DNA of 64,000 nucleotides from CBDHFQ01 sp965262565 (GTDB lineage: Bacteria; Bacteroidota; Bacteroidia; J057), in contig CBDHFQ010000013.1 of assembly GCA_965262565.1 (NCBI GenBank), forward strand, positions 1 to 64,000. The letters are read 5' to 3'. This document shows, piece by piece, positions 35,981 through 45,234 of the stretch. The notes under the pieces were generated by a model. The model did not search any database, was not told where the DNA came from, and saw only the letters and a program-made list of their open reading frames with translations. Made by a program: the position numbers and the translations under genes. Numbering within the stretch: the first letter of the stretch is position 1; each line of letters starts with the position of its first letter.

Positions 35981-36625
35981 TTAGTCTATGGCCATTAATT
36001 TATTTGTATAATAGAATTTCCAATCTTTGATCAAGTCGGGAGATTGGATAATTTTTTCAAGTAAAGATTTATTATCTGGTTCCAGAAAATAGGCTCTTGC
36101 TACTTCCTCTATACTTAATTTATAAGGAGATTCTTTTATTTTGATCAAGCTATCTCCCTCTTGAAAACTTCCTTCTTTTATGACTTTGAAATAGTAGCCT
36201 GTAATATTTGCTTCCAGGAAATTTCTAATAAATTTAGGATCCCCCATTTTTATCCCAAGCTTAAAACAAGGCATCCTGGGCTGAGTTACTTCGAGTTCGG
36301 CATTCCCTATAGTAAATCGATCTCCAATGTAGGTGTACTTCTCTAGCGGGCCTTCGACGGATAGGTTTTCTCCAAACTTTCCTGGCTCAAAACTTAAATC
36401 TGGTCTTTTCTTTTTCCAGAATGAATAATGCAATGCAGGATATGCATATACTGCTTTAAAAGTACCTCCGTGGACTGTAAGGTCAGCTTGTTTGTCGCCC
36501 ACAATATTTAAGGCATTCACGCCTACAGGTCCATTAACTCTTGATTTATAGATACCTGTCATGATTTCCTTTCCGCGATATAAAGTAGGCTGGGGTGTTC
36601 CAACAAAAATGGCTAATACTTTCAT
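35981..36625 (-). CDS. MOSC domain protein (YiiM-like)
   Basis: A 214-residue protein with a beta-barrel MOSC (molybdenum-cofactor sulfurase C-terminal) domain. It shows the signature NGPVGVNALNIVGDKQADLTVHGG, GKFGENLSVEG, and RMPCFKLG, in which the cysteine is the conserved MOSC residue (about 133). YiiM-type proteins take part in Mo-cofactor-dependent detoxification of N-hydroxylated bases. Whether it binds Moco here is an inference. It converges on ung, with only 16 bp between the stops. Confidence 0.9.
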   Translation of the reverse strand: MKVLAIFVGTPQPTLYRGKEIMTGIYKSRVNGPVGVNALNIVGDKQADLTVHGGTFKAVYAYPALHYSFWKKKRPDLSFEPGKFGENLSVEGPLEKYTYIGDRFTIGNAELEVTQPRMPCFKLGIKMGDPKFIRNFLEANITGYYFKVIKEGSFQEGDSLIKIKESPYKLSIEEVARAYFLEPDNKSLLEKIIQSPDLIKDWKFYYTNKLMAID

Positions 36626-36863
36626 AAAGCTAGTTTGGTATATGTCTTGATCTACTGTAATATAGGTTAATCAATTATGTATGAACCGTCATTGATCATA
36701 CATATTTTGGTATTGATGTAAACTCCTTTGCAGATGGCCCATTTTCAGCCATATTTACTTAACATTGCTTTTCTTACAATAATCTGATAGCCAGATAAAA
36801 GAAGAAATTAACAATTATATTTAATTTGACCTGGAATATTTATGACATTTAAATCTACATAAG

Positions 36864-37787
36864 TTGAAGATCGCAATAATTCAATCCAGTCCCGTGTTTA
36901 ATCAATTAGATGCTTCTATTACTAAAGCGGAATCATTAGTTAGAGAAGCTTCGGATCATGGTGCCAGTTTTGTCATATTTGGAGAAACATGGTTTGCAGG
37001 CTATCCGGCATGGTTAGATCATTGTCCAGGCATGGGCAAGTGGAATCATCCTCCTACAAAGGCCGTTTTTGCTGAAATGATCAACAATAGTTTAGAAGTT
37101 CCAGGTTCAGGAGTTGATCGACTGGAAAGAATGGCAAAAGAAAATGGAGTAGCTATCTGTGCTGGAATAAACGAAAAAGTATCAAGTGGGCCTGGAAATG
37201 GAACGATCTTCAATAGCCTGATTATGATCAATGAAAAGGGGGAGTTAATATTTCATCATAGAAAATTGATGCCCACTTATACAGAGAAACTTATTTATGG
37301 ATTAGGTGATGGAAGGGGAACTCACCCAATACAGCTACAAGGATATCAGGTAGGAGGATTGATTTGTTGGGAGCATTGGATGCCTCTTACCAGATATACA
37401 TTACACGAGGCGGGAGAACATATTCATATAGCAGTTTGGCCTACAGTACACGAAATGCATCAAATAGCCAGTAGGCATTATGCATTTGAAGGTCGATGTT
37501 TTGTTATTACTGCTGGCCAAATGATGCGGGTAAGTGACCTTCCAAAGCAATTAACCATCCCCGAAAAGTGGAAAAATACTCCGAATGAATGGGTTTTACG
37601 AGGAGGAAGTGCCGTCATTGGTCCTGATGGCAATTATATTGTCGAGCCGATTTATGAGCAGGAATTAATTATCTATGCAGAAATTCATCCAGATGAAGTG
37701 TATGAAGAGCGAATGACATTGGATGTTTCGGGACATTATCAGCGGTCAGACTTATTTAACTTTAGTTTTCACCCTTTGAGAGAATGA
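36864..37787 (+). CDS. Nitrilase-type carbon-nitrogen hydrolase
   Basis: A 307-residue nitrilase-superfamily enzyme. The catalytic triad is visible as Glu41 (IFGETWFAGYP), Lys134 (FHHRKLMPTYTEK) and Cys168 (GGLICWEHWMPL). The WEHWMPL context and the KLIYGLGDGRG segment are those of true nitrilases (EC 3.5.5) rather than amidases. The start is a TTG at 36864, which gives the family opening MKIAIIQSSPVF. It is followed after only 7 bp by dinB on the same strand, suggesting co-transcription, but no functional link is known. Confidence 0.92.
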   Translation: MKIAIIQSSPVFNQLDASITKAESLVREASDHGASFVIFGETWFAGYPAWLDHCPGMGKWNHPPTKAVFAEMINNSLEVPGSGVDRLERMAKENGVAICAGINEKVSSGPGNGTIFNSLIMINEKGELIFHHRKLMPTYTEKLIYGLGDGRGTHPIQLQGYQVGGLICWEHWMPLTRYTLHEAGEHIHIAVWPTVHEMHQIASRHYAFEGRCFVITAGQMMRVSDLPKQLTIPEKWKNTPNEWVLRGGSAVIGPDGNYIVEPIYEQELIIYAEIHPDEVYEERMTLDVSGHYQRSDLFNFSFHPLRE

Positions 37788-37794
37788 TGATGGT

Positions 37795-38901
37795 ATGGAG
37801 GCAGGAAAAGACTTGCGGAAAATAATTCATGTGGATATGGATGCTTTTTATGCATCTGTAGAACAACGTGATAATCCTGATCTGCTAGGTAAACCTGTAG
37901 CTGTAGGCGGTTCCAGTAAAAGGGGGGTAGTAGCCACTGCAAGTTATGAAGCGAGAAAATACGGTGTCAGATCTGCCATGCCTTCAGTCATAGCTCAAAG
38001 ATTATGTCCCCATCTTATTTTTGTGAAACCAAGATTTGATGTATATAAACATGTCTCCCAGCAGGTTCGGGAAATATTTTTCCAATACACAGATCTCGTA
38101 GAACCTCTTTCATTAGATGAAGCATATCTGGATGTTACGGAAAATAAAAAGAAAATTGATTCTGCCTCGAGAATAGCTAAAGAAATTCAGCAGGAAATCC
38201 TTTCGAAGACTGATTTGACCGCTTCAGCTGGAATCTCTGTAAACAAATTTTTAGCGAAAGTAGCTTCAGGGATTAATAAGCCTTATGGATTAGCACTAAT
38301 CCCACCTGAAGCTGTAGAAGGATTTATTGAAAGACTGCCTATAGAAAAATTTCACGGAATAGGGAAAAAAACAAGTGAGAAAATGAAGAAACTAAATATT
38401 CATTGTGGTAAAGATTTGAAGGGAAAAAGTGAATTGTTTCTTGCAAAACATTTTGGTAAAACAGGCAGATATTATTATAAAATTGTGAGAGGGATAGATG
38501 ATCGCCCCGTAAAGCCTGATCGAATTCGTAAATCTGTGGGTGCTGAAAACACTTTCCGAAATGATTTAACAACAGAAAGCGAAATGTTAGAGGCATTAGA
38601 TAAAATCATTCTTCGAGTGGCAGAAAGATTAAAGATTGCCCAAACATCGGGTAAAACGGTAACGCTTAAAATTAAGTATCACGATTTTCAAATTACCACC
38701 AGAAGCAAAACACTGGATTCCTTCATTTCTTCTTCCAAAGATATTACCGATACGATAAAGGTGCTGTTGCGGCATCCTCAATTGCCCTCTGAGCCTGTTC
38801 GTTTGTTAGGAGTTTCCCTCTCCAATTTATATCAGGAAAATGCTTTAAATTATCCACAGATGGGTATACAATTAACCATCGATTTTAGTAGTCAGTCGTA
38901 A
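37795..38901 (+). CDS. dinB: DNA polymerase IV
   Basis: A 368-residue Y-family translesion DNA polymerase. The catalytic core opens with IIHVDMDAFYASVEQRDNP, continues with GVVATASYEARKYGVRSAMPS and includes the second metal-binding motif PLSLDEAYLDVT. A helix-hairpin-helix thumb is present (FHGIGKKTSEKMKKLNIHCG), and the little finger domain is at about 240-345. The conventional beta-clamp-binding tail is not clear: the protein ends MGIQLTIDFSSQS, in which QLTIDF could serve. No LexA box was recognised. It overlaps the converging downstream gene by 10 nt. Confidence 0.97.
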   Translation: MEAGKDLRKIIHVDMDAFYASVEQRDNPDLLGKPVAVGGSSKRGVVATASYEARKYGVRSAMPSVIAQRLCPHLIFVKPRFDVYKHVSQQVREIFFQYTDLVEPLSLDEAYLDVTENKKKIDSASRIAKEIQQEILSKTDLTASAGISVNKFLAKVASGINKPYGLALIPPEAVEGFIERLPIEKFHGIGKKTSEKMKKLNIHCGKDLKGKSELFLAKHFGKTGRYYYKIVRGIDDRPVKPDRIRKSVGAENTFRNDLTTESEMLEALDKIILRVAERLKIAQTSGKTVTLKIKYHDFQITTRSKTLDSFISSSKDITDTIKVLLRHPQLPSEPVRLLGVSLSNLYQENALNYPQMGIQLTIDFSSQS

Positions 38902-39476
38902 ATTTGACATCTTTTCGGAGGAAATCCTATCCAGTTTTCTTTCACCAGAAATGGGATATTGATATATCGTACTAAATCTCTGGCATCAATCACTAAGCTG
39001 GATACGTATATGATGCTACCTCCGGAAAGTGTTATTTTTACATAATCCATTTGATAAGGGAGTAATAGATTAGCAACAATCTCACACTCATTTACCTGAT
39101 CGCGTTGAAATAAAATGTTATGTCGCTTCCACTTGAATTGAATGAGATTATTTTTTCGATCAATTTCAAGGGTGGTGTTTCTCTCTCTGAAAACGAACTG
39201 GAAATATAAGGTAACTACTAACAAGTAAATTGGAACAATAAAAACTGATAACCATAATCCCCAATTAAGAATGAATTGGTTTCCTAGAAGAAACCAGCAT
39301 ATGATGGTGAGCATAATGGTAAAACCCATGAATGAATGGAGAAAATGGATGGTATGTAGGAATTGAGAAGCATGTTTAGGTTCAAACTTGAATAACTCTA
39401 CATGAGGTTCAAGAATGATCGTTTTATCCACCGAGTCATTCACCTCACTTGGAGAGAGTTGAGAAAGATCAATCAT
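38892..39476 (-). CDS. Hypothetical protein with two membrane helices
   Basis: A 194-residue protein not assigned to a family. It has a polar N-terminus (MIDLSQLSPSEVND), two transmembrane helices at about residues 48-66 and 70-92, and a cytoplasmic C-terminal half rich in strands (NTTLEIDRKNNLIQFKWKR, then YVKITLSGGSIIYVSSLV). That half resembles a bacterial PH-like domain, but this is a weak guess. It overlaps the 3' end of dinB on the opposite strand by 10 nt. Confidence 0.7.
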   Translation of the reverse strand: MIDLSQLSPSEVNDSVDKTIILEPHVELFKFEPKHASQFLHTIHFLHSFMGFTIMLTIICWFLLGNQFILNWGLWLSVFIVPIYLLVVTLYFQFVFRERNTTLEIDRKNNLIQFKWKRHNILFQRDQVNECEIVANLLLPYQMDYVKITLSGGSIIYVSSLVIDARDLVRYINIPFLVKENWIGFPPKRCQIYD

Positions 39477-39677
39477 TTTTATTTAGAAAATATTTTATTC
39501 TAAAAATAGTCTTGTTTGGTATATTTTAATATCTCCTTTTAAGTTTTATCTAACAGAAGTTTCCGGATAGATTGATAGTATTTTATTTGGTTGGAATGGG
39601 GTTAATTTTCTGTGCTGTGATTCATGAATTAACTTACAATATTGAAAACTCAAATAATTCCTTTATTTTCATGAGAT

Positions 39678-40469
39678 ATGTGGAACGGTATTAAAAAAGG
39701 ACTTAGCATTATTTACAGCATATATGTGCTGCTTGTTTTCTTTATATTTATCCCGTTAATCTTTCTGATTTACTCATGTATTTCTTTCCTCCCAGAAAGA
39801 AAATGGCTTATATGGATATATAAGATCAATCGCGTGTGGGTAGGAACCTGGAGCGTATTAACTGGTATACATGTACAAATAAATGGCCAGGATAAGTTGG
39901 ATATAAAGGAAGATTATGTCTTTCTTAGCAATCATTGTAATATGTTAGACATCATCATGACAGGTTCTTGTATTCAACATCCATTTAAACCTCTCATCAA
40001 AAAAGAACTTATAAAGGTGCCCTTATTTGGTACTCTCCTGAATATGACTTCGGTTCCAGTAGACAGATCCAGCAAAGAAAGCAGGAAAAAAAGTTTTGAG
40101 GATATGGCTGATCACTTATTCAGGCATATCTCTATCCTCATTTTTCCGGAAGGAACCCGAAATAGAACTGATAAACCCCTTAAAGATTTTTATGATGGAG
40201 CGTTTAAACTCGCTATTCATACGGGAAAACCTATCATGCCTATCGTATTACTTGGAGTAAGAGAATTACAACCTGTTCACACTTTTACAGTATATCCAGG
40301 TAAGACATCTATTCATATTTTGGGAGCTGTTCCCACAGCTTCCTATAATATGGATCAGGTGGAGGAATTAAAAAAATTAGTATTTGAGAAGATGTATCAA
40401 TTCATTGTAGAACACGAGCCATCATTCAAACATTTGCGTCTTGATACTAATGTGTCATCTACGAACTAA
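39678..40469 (+). CDS. PlsC-type 1-acyl-sn-glycerol-3-phosphate acyltransferase
   Basis: A 263-residue membrane-associated acyltransferase that would make phosphatidic acid or acylate a related lipid. An N-terminal hydrophobic helix (about 10-35) is followed by the four motifs of the family: H-x4-D as NHCNMLD, a GTLLNMTSVPVDR block, IFPEGTRNR and the hydrophobic proline block IMPIVLLG. It is directly followed, 4 bp later, by a second gene of the same family. The exact acceptor is unknown. Confidence 0.93.
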   Translation: MWNGIKKGLSIIYSIYVLLVFFIFIPLIFLIYSCISFLPERKWLIWIYKINRVWVGTWSVLTGIHVQINGQDKLDIKEDYVFLSNHCNMLDIIMTGSCIQHPFKPLIKKELIKVPLFGTLLNMTSVPVDRSSKESRKKSFEDMADHLFRHISILIFPEGTRNRTDKPLKDFYDGAFKLAIHTGKPIMPIVLLGVRELQPVHTFTVYPGKTSIHILGAVPTASYNMDQVEELKKLVFEKMYQFIVEHEPSFKHLRLDTNVSSTN

Positions 40470-40473
40470 TCAT

Positions 40474-41253
40474 ATGATACGTAAATTGTTTCAGTTTCTG
40501 TATAATGCATATGTTCTTATCATTTTTTCCGTATTCGTACCTTTAGTATTATTTTTCTATTTATGTATTAACTGGCTTCCCGATAAGAAGCGGATGCTGA
40601 TTATTTATCGTATCCATAGATGGTGGATAGGAAGTTGGGAAATGTTAACAAGGATTCAATTTACCTTGAGAGGGCACGAACATATTGACCCAAATAAAAC
40701 CTACATATTTGTATGTAATCATTGTAATCTCCTCGATATTTTGATCGTAGGATCATATATACAGCATTATTGGAAACCACTTGTCAAAAAAGCCTTTATC
40801 AACTTTCCAGTGATGGGATGGTTGTTTCGTGCTATCTCTATTGATGTAGATCGTTCAAACCCTGAAAGTAGGATTAAAAGTGTAGCTAAAATGATGAAGT
40901 CATTAAATAACGGTCTGTCTATCATGATCTTTCCAGAAGGGACCAGGAACAGGACCAAATTACCTCTATCAGAGTTTCATCCAGGTGCCTTCAAATTGTC
41001 TATCCGATCCCAAATAGACATTATTCCTATAGTACTTACAGAAACCAGGTTTTTACAACCAGTAAATACGTTAAATTTTTTCCCAGGTAAAGGATATATT
41101 ACTATTCTTCCTGCTGTAAATGTGGCCCATTTTGATGAGCATAGTTTGAAGGCCCATGTTCATCAATTGATGTATGATGAAATTGTTAATTTAGATCCCG
41201 CCTTCCAAAATTTTGGGGAGAGGCCTGTGATGTCAGGGCATACAAGTAAATAA
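40474..41253 (+). CDS. PlsC-type acyltransferase, second tandem copy
   Basis: A 259-residue homologue of the preceding gene with the same layout: an N-terminal hydrophobic helix (LIIFSVFVPLVLFFYLCINWLP region), NHCNLLD (H-x4-D), ISIDVDR, IFPEGTRNR and IIPIVLTE. I chose the ATG at 40474, 4 bp after the previous stop, since the upstream in-frame ATG overlaps the first gene. Divergence between the copies is large (perhaps half the residues), so this is an old tandem duplication with possible specialisation. Confidence 0.92.
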   Translation: MIRKLFQFLYNAYVLIIFSVFVPLVLFFYLCINWLPDKKRMLIIYRIHRWWIGSWEMLTRIQFTLRGHEHIDPNKTYIFVCNHCNLLDILIVGSYIQHYWKPLVKKAFINFPVMGWLFRAISIDVDRSNPESRIKSVAKMMKSLNNGLSIMIFPEGTRNRTKLPLSEFHPGAFKLSIRSQIDIIPIVLTETRFLQPVNTLNFFPGKGYITILPAVNVAHFDEHSLKAHVHQLMYDEIVNLDPAFQNFGERPVMSGHTSK

Positions 41254-41298
41254 ATTACTTACTCATCATTTGAGTATTGGTCGAAATATTTGGTATCT

Positions 41299-41625
41299 AT
41301 GAAGCAACGTGTATTATTTCAACTTGTCGGTTTAGAGGGAGAAGAAAAGGGCTTGACGAAGGAAGTGATGAATGTAGATCTTATGCATTGGAACGCATTA
41401 AGAAAGGTAGTTAAATCAAATTATCGACATATATTAGCCTATATTCAGAAAGATTTTCCCATTCATATGACGCGTCAGCAGTTCTTGGATACTGAAGGCG
41501 AAATGCGAGAAATTGATCTAAGGGATTTAAATGAGGATGCTTATGTGGCACACTTTTCATTAGATATATTTATCAGGCAGTTAGATGAATTAAGTGAAGC
41601 TGATATTATCTTTGACCTTAATTGA
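41299..41625 (+). CDS. Hypothetical small protein
   Basis: A 108-residue acidic, soluble protein without signal or membrane segment. I do not recognise the family. It is coded on the same strand as the two acyltransferase genes, 45 bp downstream, and its last 8 bases overlap the converging glycosyltransferase gene. A TTG at 41290 is an alternative start. Coding is supported by a long clean frame with protein-like composition. Confidence 0.6.
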   Translation: MKQRVLFQLVGLEGEEKGLTKEVMNVDLMHWNALRKVVKSNYRHILAYIQKDFPIHMTRQQFLDTEGEMREIDLRDLNEDAYVAHFSLDIFIRQLDELSEADIIFDLN

Positions 41626-42430
41626 TACGACCATTGTTAATCATCGAAGTATTTTTTTCTTTCGATGATGTTCCTCCCTTTTTAGAAGGATAAACATTTT
41701 TATAATGACGATAAATTAACCACAATTGCCAGGGAGCCAGGATAAGGTCTGTTAACTTAATCCGAGAATCCCCCTTTTCTATCCATGTACTTAGAGGAAT
41801 CTCTAATGTTTCCTTATAGATGTTAGTTATCCCCAATTCATGTTTAGCTCTGGCAAATAACTCTACATCAAAAAGCCATCTACTGAGGAAAGGACTTGAA
41901 CAGAGAGGAGTCACCAGAGAACGATGAAAAAATTTAGCTCCACACTGGGTATCATAAATTGGCAATCCTAAGGCTAAACTTGCAAAGGTGGAAAAAATAC
42001 GGCCAAAATAATGTCGGAGTGGACTTCTTTGTACATTGGCACCCATCCTTTTAATTCTAGAGCCAATGATAATTTTATGCTTGAATGACTGATGGCAAAC
42101 GTATAAAAAATAATCAATTTCGGTTAATGGAGTGGCTAAATCTGCATCAAAATACCCAATATAATCATAGCGATTATGTGCTACTGCCTGTAACATTCCC
42201 TTTCTGACTGCCTCTGCCTTCCCTTTATTTTCTGGCAATGAAAGTATATTGACCTGCCCTTCAAATCCCTGTTTAAGTTCTTCCAGCTTTAGTTTTGTCT
42301 GATCTTTACTCCCATCGTTAACAAAAATAAAATCTATTCTCTTGTGTTGGAGGAAATAATCGCGAAAGATTGGTAATTCCAATCTGTTTGCCTCGTTATA
42401 ACAAGGGATGATTATACAGATATTTTGCAT
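41618..42430 (-). CDS. Family 2 glycosyltransferase (dolichyl-phosphate glucosyltransferase-like)
   Basis: A 270-residue GT-A fold enzyme resembling the ALG5/DPG-synthase group, which transfers a sugar from a nucleotide donor to polyprenyl phosphate. Motifs are IIIPCYNEANRLELP at the start, FVNDGSKDQT, AVRKGMLQA and the metal/nucleotide site YFDADLATPL, then YDTQCGAKFF. It starts inside the end of the upstream methyltransferase gene (19-nt overlap), so the two are co-translated. Probably involved in cell-envelope glycan assembly. Confidence 0.9.
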   Translation of the reverse strand: MQNICIIIPCYNEANRLELPIFRDYFLQHKRIDFIFVNDGSKDQTKLKLEELKQGFEGQVNILSLPENKGKAEAVRKGMLQAVAHNRYDYIGYFDADLATPLTEIDYFLYVCHQSFKHKIIIGSRIKRMGANVQRSPLRHYFGRIFSTFASLALGLPIYDTQCGAKFFHRSLVTPLCSSPFLSRWLFDVELFARAKHELGITNIYKETLEIPLSTWIEKGDSRIKLTDLILAPWQLWLIYRHYKNVYPSKKGGTSSKEKNTSMINNGRIN

Positions 42431-43206
42431 ATCGTATAATTTGAGAGTCCTGGAAGCTTGATGCCAATTTTTTCCATTTGTCTACTTATCTTATAATCAG
42501 TCCAAAGTACCTGAACAAATGCTTTGCTTTGTTGGTCGCTTCCTTTCCATATTCCTACTCCTGTAGCTTCTCTGGGTTTAATGAGTTCTCCCAGTTTTTG
42601 TATCATACGAGGAAATAGCAGGGAAGAAAAAAAATACCCTTGATGTAAAGGAATTATATTTGCCTGGGTTAGATGAGCGGCTAATAAGTGATTTGTATAT
42701 CTTCTGTAATGAGCTAAAAAAGTATCGTGAGCACTAAACAGGAATTGGTACGCAGGAACGGTGATGAGAATATGGGTATTTTCGTCTATGCCAGGATGAG
42801 TTCTCAAATATTGAAGAAAAGCGATATCATCCTCTATATGCTCAATTACGTCTAACAGTAATACCAGGTTGATTTTTTCTCCTTGCCAAAAGGAAAATCC
42901 CTCTTCCATAGAAGTAAAGGCACGAATAGGAAGATGTTGTATAGATAATCTATCATTGATCTGCTTTACCATATCTTCTGAAAAAGCAATGTCAACAGCC
43001 TGAAATGATGCCTTTTTCCATTCTTTTGATAATTGTTCTACTAACCAAACATCACCACACCCCATGTCTAACACCTTAGCAGATTGATCAGGAATATGGG
43101 GAATAAAGCGCTTAACTAAATCGACGACCACTTTTTTTCGTGCCAATTCCCAAGGGTGCCTTTTAGCTACCTGATAATCGCTTAACTGAGCCTCTTTTAA
43201 ATCCAT
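42412..43206 (-). CDS. Class I SAM-dependent methyltransferase
   Basis: A 264-residue methyltransferase. Motif I is seen in KVLDMGCGDVWLVEQL, an acidic motif II in FQAVDIAF, and the motif around NLVLLLDVIEHIEDDIAFL. The later segment THILITVPAYQFLFSAHD, followed by LAHYRRYT, is typical of the Methyltransf_23 (UbiE/Coq5-like) group found beside glycosyltransferases in lipid-glycan clusters. It overlaps the GT2 gene downstream by 19 nt. The substrate is unknown, plausibly the lipid-linked glycan made by the partner. Confidence 0.9.
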   Translation of the reverse strand: MDLKEAQLSDYQVAKRHPWELARKKVVVDLVKRFIPHIPDQSAKVLDMGCGDVWLVEQLSKEWKKASFQAVDIAFSEDMVKQINDRLSIQHLPIRAFTSMEEGFSFWQGEKINLVLLLDVIEHIEDDIAFLQYLRTHPGIDENTHILITVPAYQFLFSAHDTFLAHYRRYTNHLLAAHLTQANIIPLHQGYFFSSLLFPRMIQKLGELIKPREATGVGIWKGSDQQSKAFVQVLWTDYKISRQMEKIGIKLPGLSNYTICKISV

Positions 43207-43319
43207 AGTTTTTCGCCTTTCCGCAATTCAGATAGCAAAATAGGTAAATGTTAGATTGAGACCAATCTTTTTGATTTTTCGTCTATCCTTCTATCTTAGG
43301 AGGAAATCATCTTACACAT

Positions 43320-44609
43320 ATGAAATTATACACTAAGATTCTACTGGGAATGATCCTCGGCATCATAGCAGGGATCATTTACAATCAATTAGGGTGGGGA
43401 CATCTCACAATTTATACTGATTGGATAGGCGATATATTCATCCGCTTGGTGCAAATGTTAGTTGTGCCTCTAGTATTAGTATCTCTCATTCTAGGTGCAG
43501 CGAATTTAGGTGATATTAATAAAGTAGGTAAGATGGGGCTAAAGGCATTTAGTTTTTTCCTTTTTACAACAGCAGTGGCAGCTATCATAGGAATTTTTGT
43601 AGCTAATGTTGGCCAACCAGGAGTTGGTCTACCTTCTGATAAAAAGGACCAATTAATGGAGCAATATGAAGAGAAAGCGGCTACTACAGCTGCTGGTGCT
43701 ACAGAAATGGCAGAGAAGAGTGAGTTTGAAAAAGTGATTGATTTGGTAGTGAGGTTAGTACCCAGAAATCCTTTTGGTTCTATGGCCAGTGCAGATATGT
43801 TGGGAGTAATTTTTTTCGCCCTTTTTCTGGGAATCGCCATTACGCTGATAGATGATGAAAAAGCTGAATTTTTGATAAAATCACTTGATGGGCTGAATGA
43901 TGCGGTAATTAAAATGGTTGAATTAGCGATGGAAACTGCTCCTTATGGAGTATTTGCCCTTATGTTGAATGTTGTTGCTTCATTGGGGCTGGATATATTA
44001 CTTCTTCTTGTCAAGTATGGTTTCATCGTGATCGTTGGATTGGTGCTTCATATTGTTATTACCCATTTTTCGTTTATCTATTTTTATGTCAAACAGAGTC
44101 CTATCTTATTCATAAAAGCCATTAAGGAGGCTATACTGCTTGCTTTTAGTACCAGCTCAAGTAGTGCGACTTTACCTATTAGTATGAATGTAGCCGAAAA
44201 AAATCTTGGAGTATCAAAGCAAGTCAGCAGTTTTGTCCTTCCATTGGGTGCGACAATAAATATGGATGGAACAGCTGTTTATCAGGCCATTGCAGCGATA
44301 TTTATTGCACAGGTTTTCGGAATTGAGTTGACCTTTGTTCAACAATTGACGATTATCCTTACGGCTACTTTAGCTTCAGTAGGTGCTGCAGGAGTTCCGG
44401 GAGCTGGTATGATTACCCTTGCATTAGTATTAACCACCATCGGAGTACCTGAAATGGGAATAGCACTCATCTTTGGAATCGACAGGATCCTGGATATGTG
44501 TAGGACAGTGATTAATGTGTTCGGGGACTTAACGTTAACCACTGTTATGGCAAAATCTGAAGGGGAAGTCGTAACTATAAGAACTGACCAAGATTTGATT
44601 CCAGGTTAA
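43320..44609 (+). CDS. Dicarboxylate/amino acid:cation symporter (DAACS family)
   Basis: A 429-residue inner-membrane transporter coupling Na+ or H+ to uptake of glutamate, aspartate or C4-dicarboxylates. Eight transmembrane segments are expected. The family signatures are AFSTSSSSATLPISMNVAEK (hairpin HP1, serine-rich), PLGATINMDGTAVYQA (TM7 with NMDGT) and AAGVPGAGMITLALVL (HP2). An alanine-rich loop of about 40 residues (EEKAATTAAGATEMAEKSEFE) lies between helices 3 and 4. It is a single gene, divergent from the methyltransferase. Confidence 0.96.
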   Translation: MKLYTKILLGMILGIIAGIIYNQLGWGHLTIYTDWIGDIFIRLVQMLVVPLVLVSLILGAANLGDINKVGKMGLKAFSFFLFTTAVAAIIGIFVANVGQPGVGLPSDKKDQLMEQYEEKAATTAAGATEMAEKSEFEKVIDLVVRLVPRNPFGSMASADMLGVIFFALFLGIAITLIDDEKAEFLIKSLDGLNDAVIKMVELAMETAPYGVFALMLNVVASLGLDILLLLVKYGFIVIVGLVLHIVITHFSFIYFYVKQSPILFIKAIKEAILLAFSTSSSSATLPISMNVAEKNLGVSKQVSSFVLPLGATINMDGTAVYQAIAAIFIAQVFGIELTFVQQLTIILTATLASVGAAGVPGAGMITLALVLTTIGVPEMGIALIFGIDRILDMCRTVINVFGDLTLTTVMAKSEGEVVTIRTDQDLIPG

Positions 44610-44726
44610 TGCGCTTCCTATCGGTGTATATTGATAGAAATGGGCTGATGGCAAAATTTTTTAATGTCAGGGAATAGAATGATAGCATGGGATGTCTAAT
44701 ATGAAAATTAACTAACATTATTAATT

Positions 44727-45137
44727 ATGAAAAACAGGAAAATTATCATAGTCATACCTATTCTTTTAATAGCTTTATTTTTGAGTACAAGCCAAATGTT
44801 TGCTCAGGGGAGACGGCCACAGGCTGATCCTGATACGATGGCAGCACGTCTTTCTAAGTTGATGGTAGATAACTTAGAATTGACTGAAGAGCAGGCGAAT
44901 AGTGTTGAGGAAATCAATTTAAAGTATGCTAACCAATTAGCAGAAGTGAGAGACCAAAATAGAGATGACAGGGAAGCAATGCGAGCATCATTGGACGAAA
45001 TAAGGGTGGCCAGAAATGAAGAAATGGAAACCTTACTGACTGAAGAGCAATATGTAGCTTACAAGGAATTGATGAAAAAACAAATGAAACGACGTTCTTC
45101 CAGGGATGGTGAAAGTCGTAGAGGTGGAAATAGATAA
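44727..45137 (+). CDS. Secreted Spy/CpxP-like small helical protein
   Basis: A 136-residue protein with a signal peptide (IIIVIPILLIALFLSTSQMFAQG). A short helical domain follows, with ELTEEQANSVEEIN and LLTEEQYVAYKELMKK, two copies of the LTxxQ-like motif that defines the Spy/CpxP periplasmic chaperone-like group. The C-terminus is arginine-rich (RRSSRDGESRRGG). Probably periplasmic stress related; the target is unknown. It is followed by a hairpin at 45162-45191. Confidence 0.82.
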   Translation: MKNRKIIIVIPILLIALFLSTSQMFAQGRRPQADPDTMAARLSKLMVDNLELTEEQANSVEEINLKYANQLAEVRDQNRDDREAMRASLDEIRVARNEEMETLLTEEQYVAYKELMKKQMKRRSSRDGESRRGGNR

Positions 45138-45161
45138 CGTATAACATCATAATTATTAATC

Positions 45162-45191
45162 AAGAGGCTGTCTCCATAAAGTCAGCCTCTT
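45162..45191. terminator. Terminator between converging genes
   Basis: AAGAGGCTG (45162-45170) and CAGCCTCTT (45183-45191) form a perfect 9-bp stem between the Spy-like gene and the antitoxin gene. The T-rich tail (CTCTATTATA) is weak. Confidence 0.6.
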
Positions 45192-45234
45192 CTCTATTAT
45201 ATAGGATATTCAGTCACCATGAAAAATGTCTTAA

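Noticed and set aside
43412..43840. 142-codon minus-strand frame
   Set aside because: It is antisense to the symporter gene, whose transmembrane signatures are unambiguous.
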